64,000 nucleotides of DNA from Thereva unica (taxonomy: Eukaryota > Arthropoda > Insecta > Diptera > Therevidae), in NCBI GenBank assembly GCA_949987705.1, contig OX465281.1, positions 223,419,978 to 223,483,977 on the forward strand, given 5' to 3'. The notes beneath the pieces were generated by a model. It was not told where the DNA came from and made no database searches. It was given only the letters and a program-made list of their open reading frames with translations. Position 1 is the first letter of the stretch. Every line of letters begins with the position of its first letter. The translations under genes and the position numbers were made by a program. This document shows positions 56,140 through 64,000 of the stretch, piece by piece.

Positions 56140-58225
56140 TCTTCTTTTTCTTTAACGGCTCTACAACCGGGATCCGGTTCTGGCCTCTCGCAAACTGTTC
56201 TCTCTACCAGTCCCGATTCTGAGCCGAATTTCTGGTTCCATGCTATTGTCGGCTGTTACTATTGGCCCAAGGTAGGTAAATGATTTTACCACTTCAAACT
56301 CTTGTTCCTCTACCATGATTGTGGGACCAATGTTAGGTGTTCTTGTAGAAGAGGCCACCATGTACTTTGTTTTGCTTTCGTTAATGTCCAGCCCCAGATT
56401 TCCTGCCGCTTGCTCAATCTGAGTGAAAGCTTCTTGTACAGCTGTTGTTGTTCTTCCAATGATGTCAATGTCGTCTGCGTAAGCCAGTAATTGGGTGGAC
56501 TTGTGGAGGATTGTACCCCTTGATGTCACGTCCGAATCTCGGATCACTTTCTCCAAGGCCAGGTTGGAAAGGAGGCAGGCCAGACCGACCCCTTGTCGGA
56601 GTCTATTATAGATGTTGATTGGTCTGGACAGCGTTTCGGATACCTTTACTTGACTTGATGACACATTGGTTATGGTTAACCTACATATTCTTGTCAGTTT
56701 GTTGGGGATGCCGAATTTTCTCATGGCTTTGTAGATTTCTACTCTGGCTATGCTATCATAGGCGGCTTTAAAGTCTATGAAGTGGTGTAGAATTGAGTTT
56801 TGAAACTCTAGTCATTTTTCCATAGCCTGCCTCAAGGTGAAAATATGATCAGTTGCTGATTTGCATGGGCTGAAGCCACACTTGTAATGGTCTATGATGT
56901 TTCTGGCCATGCTGTTTTGTAGGATAGCGATGAATTTATTATAAGCGGTACTCAACAAAAACGTTGTATCGCTATAATTAGTGCACCTTATAATATGTTC
57001 TTTTTTATGTACCGGGCAGAGGATGCCTTTAATCTAGTCTTCTGGCATCACTTCTTGCTCCCATACTTGCAGAATTAATTCATGAATCGCTTGGTGTAAA
57101 GTAGGCCCTCCATAGTTAACCAGCTCCGCTGCGATGCCGTCTGCACCCGATGCTTTTAGGATCGGTGGTCAGATTCCCTTCTTTTCCTTTGCAGTATGTG
57201 CAACGTGGTGTGAATTGCGTCATACTGCGAACTCTTCGGTAAAACCACCGCGCCTGGTGCGGCCGTCGCTCTCTGTACTGTTATAGTTCACAGACGAGAT
57301 TTTTTCCCAAGCTTCCTTTTTTCGTCTGTGAATTCTCTTTTCTGAGCTCTTTATAGTTCTCTTCGCGTGCCCGTGTTCTCTGAGATTGCTGCATTGCTCG
57401 ACTTTCTTACTTTCAGTTGCCAGTTTGCATTCATTATCGAACTAGTCGTTCCGATCTCTATGCCTAAGATGGAATCAGGAGTACCAATGACAATATTTTT
57501 AAGGCTGGTCCAGCTCTCGTTTACGCCCGGCATCTCATCCCCAAGACTTAGGGCGAGTCCTAATGCATGACCGTAGCTGTTTCTGTCCATTTCATTGTCT
57601 AGAGCAGCTGTGTTGGTTCGAGCCTAATCAGCGTATACAAAACTTTTCAACGTTGTAATGCTCTCTCGACCATACCAACGAGATAATGATCCGAGTCGGA
57701 GCTGGCACCTCGGTACGTTCGTACTGTCATCAGACCCGCAAGGTGGCGCCGGTCTATCAACACATGGTCTATTTGGTTGCGAGTGGCTCCATCAGGAGAT
57801 ACCCAGGTGGCTTTATGGATATCTTTACGCGCAAATCTAGTACTTGCAACGACCAAGTTCATACTTGCTGCCATCTCTACAACGCGCTGTCCATTAGTGT
57901 TTTCATGCAAGCTGTGGTTGCCGACATATGGCCTGTATACCGGCTACCGGCCTACTTTGGCGTTCAGATCTCCCAGTATGATTTTTACATCATACCTAGG
58001 CAGGCATTAAGTTTCGTTTGTTGCTTTAAAGTCGATAATGGTAGGTTTCATTTTTTTGATTACCATAAACCCTACTCTGAGCACATGGTGTTTTGTATAT
58101 ACGTCATATTCAGATTTTTGCAAACACCATTTCCTGTCCATCGCATCTCCTGGATGGCGGTAATATCAGCTTTATACTTTGACAGGGTATCGGCTAGATG
58201 TTGTGTAGCTTTGCTGATGACTGAC
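56140..58225 (-). mobile_element. RTE-like LINE, endonuclease through RT (dead)
   Basis: On the minus strand, the endonuclease end (57910-57647) has MNLVVASTRFARKDIHKATW, then SPDGATRNQIDHVLIDRR and SDSDHYLVGMVE. The RT (56724-56161) has FGIPNKLTRICRLTITNVSS, an altered RQGVGL turn, LLAYADDIDIIGRT with an intact YADD, and SFTYLGPIVTADN. Frameshifts separate the pieces. It ends in a GAGCCGTTAAAGAAAAAGAA tail, inserted in the TTTCATTTGATACCC repeat. Confidence 0.85.
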
Positions 58226-58306
58226 ATATCCCCCTAAAAATCCAAGCGGCCGCTGTTCGCCCACTGTAAGCCCATTTTTTGTTTTTACTCGGGTAATGAA
58301 TTGACT
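58226..58306. mobile_element. Isolated end of the AGTAAAAATAAAAATGG TIR family
   Basis: CATATCCCCCTAAAAATCCA, then AGCGGCCG and TTTTTACTCGGGTAAT, match the right end of 41435-42264. The rest is missing or replaced by the LINE. Confidence 0.55.
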
Positions 58307-60479
58307 CCGACGGGCAGATATGGATATGTTTCGACGCCATCCAATATAGAAAACTCCATATTCAGTTCTTTAAAAAGTCGAAGCCAATAGCTTGGAGTTT
58401 AGTCAGAGCAGGGTGCCAAATCATATCAAATAATTTGGATATATCTAGAGCTGATGATTTGATATTGCTTTTTCTTGAAAAAGGGTTGTGGTGTCATCTA
58501 GTGAATTTTTTTGGTATCAAAAGTTGTGATTTAACTTTCCTAATGATGGTATTACAAGAGTTTCTTAACTTTATATAAACATGACGAAGTGACTCATTCG
58601 TTTCATTCATTTATGTTGCCTTCATATATTTCCACTAGACCATTTATTTGGTACAGTTTTCATAAACTTGATAGAATGAGGAATGAATTGAATATCTCAT
58701 TCATTTTTGAGAACAGGAAGTCAATATGTGCCAGCCGTGCTCTTTCAACAACGCTTTGATTTATAAAATCATATTATTATCGTTTCTTGCAATGATGGAA
58801 ATGGCATGACTATCGTACGCTATAAGGTATATCAAGTCCTAGTTTGACTACTATTAAATTAATGGTGTCGCCATACGCCATCCTTCGAAAGCAACATGAG
58901 TCCAAAAAGCTATCATAACTTTTCGTAACCCCTTAAGGTTGTTAAACTAAATTTTATGTGTAAACTTCTGCACTCAAAGAATAGCGCAACACCCTTCTCA
59001 AGGGACTGAAATATAACTCCATCGCAAGGATTATACTGGCATACGATCGAAAACACCTACACTGATTAAATTTATAGAAAACAAATCTCCCATAGCACCA
59101 TTTCCCTACATCCGTCCATAAGTCAACCTAATCAAGCCAACTACTGTATATCGACCAAGTCATAACCCTCTCATTTGCGACAGTATCGAACCGACACAGA
59201 TATGTATGTATGTAGGGTCCATGTCCTTTTCCATATTCGGTTCTAATGACTTTTTGAGACTCCATTTCACATGGAATTGAAAAAGTTTCGCCCTTATTGC
59301 TAGAATTGCTTCTATGGAAAGGCCCTCGAATAAAGTACAAATGAACAAGGAATCGTCGGTGGCATAATCGCTGCTCAGATGACCAGATAACGACGCCTAT
59401 AGGGGAATACGCTGTAGGGAAATTGTCGGTATCGCAAATAAATGCTCCGCTTATAATGCTTGAGAATGTTTGCGACAGCTCGTTTAGTATGAAATATGAA
59501 AATTCCAGACTGCTTTTTTATTGTTCTAGATACAAAAGCAGCCCTGCTGAATTTTTCCATTTCTGATTTATGAGCATAGAAATTTCCTCGTACGTATGTC
59601 CTCCACAACGCCCTGTCTTTTAGGGCGTTTTTTTCCTTCGTCCTTCCATGTTGTAATTCTGGAACTGTATGCCGTGGGCGGAACAAGTGATAAAAATTCT
59701 TATCGTGTCAAATACTGGCGCTCGCAACATTTTATTTTACGGGGCTAACAACTTATAGTGAAAGAGGAAACAAAAAACCACCACCCACACTTTGTGTGCG
59801 TAATAATGGCTGCTATCAGAACGATGGGTGATAATAATGATGTTAAAAGGCAGTTCAAGGAACTTGATTTGATGCTTGCCTTGTAAATGGAGGGCGTTTA
59901 TTTATTTCGCTTTGTTAGCAAATTTGTGGCCCTTTCTACTAACTATATAATTCCTTTTTTTTGTATATTTTCTACACATTCACAAAATTGATTTGCATTA
60001 TTTCGATAATGAAGAGATTCGAGGAAACGAACGATATTAATCTTGTTAGGGTTGTGTTGATTAAAAATAACATTCCACAAGTGTTTAATCACACACTTTG
60101 TTATTTACTATACAGATGTTCCGTTTCATACATAATTGTGTACTTACCAAATTTCTGGTTGGGATTTATAATGCAAGTTACACTCACTATCCACCATTTC
60201 CTTTATAACTCCGGTTTTTATAACGGATCTCAGGGAAAAGTGTGTGATTTTTCCTCTTTTTTTTCCCTCAGAAAATTTGCCATCCATTACCCTAACACAG
60301 CTGTAACATCCTACTCGGAGGTCTCGAAAACTTATGGACTCGTTTAGACGGTTCGGTTTCAGGATCGTTCTTCACGAACTTTGTAGAACAAGGGGGAAGT
60401 GGTGATGATGAGAGGTACCACCACTCGTGAGGAGCGCTCCTGGGAGCGAATCGTCGGGGATGGCGGTTTCAGCATTTCA
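58307..60479. other. Unassigned sequence
   Basis: The open frames at 59375-59686 (-) and 59961-60347 (+) have no recognisable domains. I see no repeat with a partner in the window. Confidence 0.4.
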
Positions 60480-61775
60480 TTCAACACACATTCTCCGGAG
60501 TGTATCCCGACTCTTGGAAACTAGCTCTAGATATATCAAAGGCTTTTGACAGAGTATGGCACCCAGCTCTGTTGAATAAACTCCAAGCTATTGGTATACA
60601 CTTAGTTCTAAGGGACTGGCTTTCTTTCAGGCCGTTCAATCAAGATAGTATTGGACGGCATCGAATCCAACCCACATGTCATTTCGGCCGGAGTTCCCCA
60701 GGGGTCAATTCTCTCACCCGCACTTTTTCTAATCTTCATTAATGATCTGCTCTCAATCCCCTCCAACCCACTTCACTGCTTCGCTGATGACGGTACTCTG
60801 AATTTCTCTTACTCCTTCGACAATATAAGACAAGCACGTGCCAGACCTTGTCTTTACCACCGTCAACTGATGTCGACTTCGATCAACCGGGATATCGAAT
60901 CGATTCTGCATTGGGGCGAAATGAACCGCGTCGAATTCAATGCCACAAAAACGAAGTATTGTCTGATCTCCAATAAAAATTGTACCGACCTTCCTCCTAT
61001 CTCAGTGGATAAAGAGAATCTAACGGCTGACTCCACTCTTAACATCCTAGGGGTAACTTTAACGGAGCATCTGCGATGGAACGATCACATATCTCACATC
61101 GCAAAACAAGCCTCCCAATGCCTTGGATTTCTCAAGAGATGCAAGTTCCTCCTCCAGCCAGCCGCATTGGCTACAATATACAAATCCTACATTCGGCCGC
61201 GCCTCGAATACAACTCCTATATCTGGGCAGGCGCCCCAAAAACCACCTTGGCTTGTCTCGACAAGGTGCAAAATCGTGCCCTCAAACTCATTGGTGATGG
61301 CCCCTTTCGCGCCTCCATAGACACCTTAAGCCACCGTAGGAATGTAGCAGCCCTCTCCATACTTTATCGCTATTACCATGGCGACTGTTCCACTGAAATT
61401 CAGGAACTCCTGCCTGCACGGCAATACTTTTCCCGCAACACAAGACTAGCCCGCTCGGCTCACCCTCATACCCTACAGCCCCCCGTTCACGCACAATACG
61501 GTTTAGAAGTTCGTTTATGAATAGAACAACTCGACTGTGGAATAATCTCCCGCAGTCAGTATTTCCGAACTCGTACAACACCTTAGAGTTCAAACGTGAG
61601 GTTCATCGTCATTTTCTTCTACACCCTCCAGACCCCCTCTAACCTTTCCTATTCTCCTCTATTCTTCAAACCAAGCTTACTACTAGACATTGCACCATGA
61701 ACTGAACGACATGACGGACTGGTAGTACAAAGGGTTACACCTAAGCTTGGTTTTTTCATATAAAAAAAAAAACAC
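60480..61775 (+). mobile_element. Jockey-like LINE, best-preserved RT C-terminal half
   Basis: It begins at a worn LALDISKAFDRVWHPALLNKL. The 289-residue frame 60651-61520 is intact through GVPQGSILSPALFLIFINDL, HCFADDGTLNFSYSF, WGEMNRVEFNATKTKYCLIS and LRWNDHISHIAKQASQCLGF. PRLEYNSYIWAGAPKTTLAC and LSHRRNVAALSILYRYYH follow, then a frameshift near the end. The 3' UTR ends in an A-run at about 61760. It is 5'-truncated but is the youngest-looking member of its family here. Confidence 0.88.
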
Positions 61776-61839
61776 GAAATGTATTTTTTTCGCCCACTCA
61801 CCTTGCACAGTCAGTAGGCATTCAGGAATTAGACAAAAA

Positions 61840-62204
61840 CTTGTATATGAATAGACAACAAATAGTTTTAAAGAAGCTAAATAATTCGCTTTTATTTTAA
61901 CATTAACTAAAAAGTAAAAAATAATTTTGAATGTAAAGTTTTAATTGCTCCAGCCAAACGTGAGGCTCTTTTATTTTAATTTTATTAATACTGGAACTTT
62001 TCGTTGGCGCCCCACGTTTTTTAGTCCGGAGAAATTAACAAAAAAACGAACGAAAGGAGACAAAATTGAGAACATTTGTCCACAGTTTCCTTGTGACTTT
62101 TTAAGAAAACAATTTCGGAATCCAAAAAAAACATGGCCGCCGGAGATATCACGTTTCCCGAGTTTTCCATGTATCTCGGTTGCTATAGGTAATACAACCC
62201 TACA
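61840..62204 (+). repeat. Unclassified TTTCATTTGATACCC-family repeat, third copy (left part)
   Basis: TAAAAAGTAAAAAATAATTT, then TTGCTCCAGCCA, matches the minus copy at 55660. TATTAATACTGGAACTTTTC, then GTTGGCGCCC, matches the start of the copy at 50270. It is interrupted by a minus-strand LINE 3' end at 62205. Confidence 0.55.
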
Positions 62205-62995
62205 ACTTCTTTAACGGCTCTACAATTGGGATCCCATCCTGGCCTCTCGAAACTGTTCTCTCCACCGGTCCCGATTCTGATCCTATGTCACCCAGTTTGG
62301 TATCCCTAACCTCTGAGCGTCCTGGTCTACATCATCCTTCCAGCGAAGGCTGTCGTACCCCATAGGTCTTACCACAGAGAACTAAGAGCATCGGAGCCAA
62401 CCGAGCTTTATTTTCTTCACAACATCTATCCGTCACAGAGTCTATCGAACTCCTCCTGGGTCTACCTACTGGCCTATTTCCCGATGATGCCATAAGCCGT
62501 TTTGGGATACGATTGCCCTTTATCCGGCGTCTCAGTTTGTTAACTTTCATAAGAGTTCTGGGTCGTCAAAAAAAATGCCTACAACTTGTTGTGTTTCCTT
62601 CACCATATTCCATCCTCTCTAGTTGGGCATCTGATAATTTTTCTCTCAAACCTGTTGACTCGTTCCTCTATGTCCTTGGTGAAAGTCCAAGTCCCGCTAC
62701 CATTACACAGTATTGGTCGTATTACTGCTTTGTAGAGCGAGAGTTTCGTTTTCGTGTGCACAAATCTTGAGTGCAGTATTGTTTCTTGGCATAAAAGGCT
62801 ATATTCACTCTTTATTAGCCAGTATAGAATTCGTCTGGCTATTTCTTCTTTTTCTTCGTTGTTTTTTGTAATTGTAGGCCAAAGTATACCATATTATCGA
62901 CTACTTGTAGGCTATGTTCGTCGATAGTTATATTTCTTCCCATTCTAAATCTTCCTGCTCTAGATTGTTGCATCACCATGGTTTTTTTTTTGTTT
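62205..62995 (-). mobile_element. RTE-type LINE RT C-terminal fragment
   Basis: On the minus strand it starts in the palm (LKINKKKTMVMQQSRAG at about 63000), continues to DNMVYFGLQLQK, then KGNRIPKRLMASSGNRPVGR and LEGxCRPGR-like sequence. It ends in ...GAGCCGTTAAAGAAG. The tail is the same type as at 340-454 and 56140. Broken frames. A microsatellite sits at its 5' break. Confidence 0.7.
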
Positions 62996-62999
62996 ATCT

Positions 63000-63335
63000 T
63001 CAGGTCTTGCTTGCTTTAGTTGCTTTGCTTGCTTTACTTGCTCTACTTGCTTCACTTGCTTTAGTTGCTTTACTTGCTTGCTTTAGTTGCTTGCTTTAGT
63101 TGCTTTACTTGCTTGCTTTAGTTCCTTGCTTTATTTGCTCTACTTGCTTGCTTGCTTTAGTTGTTTTACTTGCTTGCTTTAGTTGCTTTAATTGCTTGCT
63201 TTACTTGCTCTACTTGCTTTACTTGATTGCTTTAGTTGCTTGCTTTATTTGCTTGTTTTAGTTGCTTGTTTTAGTTGCTTGTTTTAGTTGCTTGCTTTAG
63301 TTGCTTTACTTGCTTGCTTGCTTTATTTACTTGCG
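63000..63335. repeat. Imperfect TTGCTTTAG/TTGC microsatellite
   Basis: About 330 bp of variants of CTTGCTTTAGTTG and CTTGCTTTACTTG, built from 4-, 5- and 6-base steps. The open frames across it are artefacts of repetition. Confidence 0.85.
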
Positions 63336-63718
63336 GAGGAACTCTCAACTCATTTGAGACCTGCACACGTTTTCAGTTTATCGACTTATTTTTTAAGGAG
63401 ATACGTGGAATTGTTATGCCATTAATAAGACAAATAAGTGCAAATGATGAAAATGAGTTCGATGGAGAGATTGTTGTGTTTGGCGCCCCCCTGAAAGTGA
63501 CGCCCGCATGCGGTGCACTCTCTGCACACCCGCTCCCAGCGCGCCTGGATTTGACTGGACTATGTATAATTTTCAATTATGGAGCGATATATATATATAT
63601 CGTAGTTATCGTAGTTGTATTATTTTTACATAACACGCTCGACTACTAATACAACATTTTATCACACTGAATTCATTTTTGTATAAAATGATAGTTACCC
63701 CCCTTTTTGCAAAATAGG
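63336..63718. other. Spacer, nothing recognised
   Basis: It contains a short AT dinucleotide run near 63586-63600 and, at the end, a pyrimidine tract before AAAATAG that could be a splice acceptor. Confidence 0.35.
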
Positions 63719-63889
63719 GACGATACTGTGAAGTTGGTCTTGTGGAACGAAAAGGGTCCACCTCCACCCCACAACCCAGCTAGTTTAAAATTGCCTCAGA
63801 AATCTAGTCCAGGAGTTATATTGTTACAAGCAGGATTACATCACCACCTCTTCGTACTAATACTTTGTACATTTTATTATATACCATGA
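63719..63889 (+). CDS. Possible exon of an unrecognised gene
   Basis: After CCCCCCTTTTTGCAAAATAG the frame reads DDTVKLVLWNEKGPPPPHNP, then ASLKLPQKSSPGVILLQAGL. Its base composition looks coding in an AT-rich setting. A possible donor (CTCTTC/GTACTA) lies at about 63855, beyond which the frame looks random. Its phase does not fit the end of the FAM120 gene. I do not recognise the protein. Confidence 0.3.
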   Translation, partial: DDTVKLVLWNEKGPPPPHNPASLKLPQKSSPGVILLQAGLHHHLFVLILCTFYYIP

Positions 63890-64000
63890 TTATCTCAAGT
63901 CAAGAAGAAATACCGCTCTGCACAAACAAAGTGACAAAGACAAGTTTTCATATGAAACTTTATTATAAACTGTACTGTTTATTTTTCATACATTATTTAT

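Noticed and set aside
59615..59640. AACGCCCTGTCTTTTAGGGCGTTTTTTT, like a bacterial rho-independent terminator
   Set aside because: The context is eukaryotic with no bacterial genes; a short hairpin plus T-run is expected by chance.
62914..63649. Leu/Ala-rich ORFs that look like membrane proteins
   Set aside because: The first is read-through of the microsatellite and the second starts inside it; no family resemblance.
1..64000. CRISPR arrays, operons, riboswitches, tRNA genes
   Set aside because: None seen by eye. The direct repeats present are transposon-internal or microsatellite; tRNA genes would need a covariance search.

Overview
The window is an AT-rich, repeat-filled stretch of an insect nuclear genome, most likely a fly (Diptera). 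The evidence is short GTAAGT-type spliced exons, arthropod LINE families (Jockey-like, RTE-like, LOA-like, R1-like), Tc1-type helix-turn-helix ORFs and many short terminal-inverted-repeat (TIR) elements. No bacterial or organellar features were seen. The species cannot be named from sequence alone.

One real host gene is well supported: a plus-strand orthologue of the FAM120A/B/C family (constitutive coactivator of PPAR-gamma-like, or Ossa). Nine coding exons can be placed between 17052 and 30411. All splice phases agree and together encode about 1,133 residues, close to the length I recall for human FAM120A (about 1,118). A TATA-like motif lies near 16482. Exons 2-4 and 5-8 are compact, while introns 1, 4 and 8 are swollen by LINE fragments, a large fold-back and a short TIR element. 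Downstream of the stop, four separated blocks (30.4-31.7, 39.2-41.4, 43.85-45.95 and 48.0-49.4 kb) are strongly A-rich on the gene strand. They could be pieces of one very long, transposon-split 3' UTR, which is an inference.

Layout. 0-2 kb: a 5S-rRNA-derived SINE, LINE 3' ends and an RTE fragment. 2-9 kb: two minus-strand Tc1-type HTH ORFs, an R1-like scrap, a decayed Jockey copy holding a fold-back. 9.6-10.8 kb: RTE-like fragment. 11.7-15.8 kb: dense TIR elements, two of them inside an RTE copy. 16.4-31 kb: FAM120 gene. 32-39.2 kb: TIR-element cluster, a Jockey copy split by an element with an 8-bp duplication, and nested elements. 39-49.5 kb: A-rich blocks with another TIR element and a second 5S-SINE. 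49.7-53.9 kb: an unclassified repeat split by a CACAGTG-ended element, then a hAT-like element carrying an LOA fragment. 54-63.4 kb: RTE and Jockey fragments and a microsatellite. 63.7 kb: a possible exon of another gene.

The most notable signals are: (1) about ten TIR insertions from several families that appear to share 3-bp target duplications and G-rich termini; (2) an 835-bp element ending in CACAGTG with a 5-bp duplication (Transib-like), whose empty site is visible in paralogous repeats in the same window; (3) two copies of a 5S-rRNA-headed SINE-like repeat.
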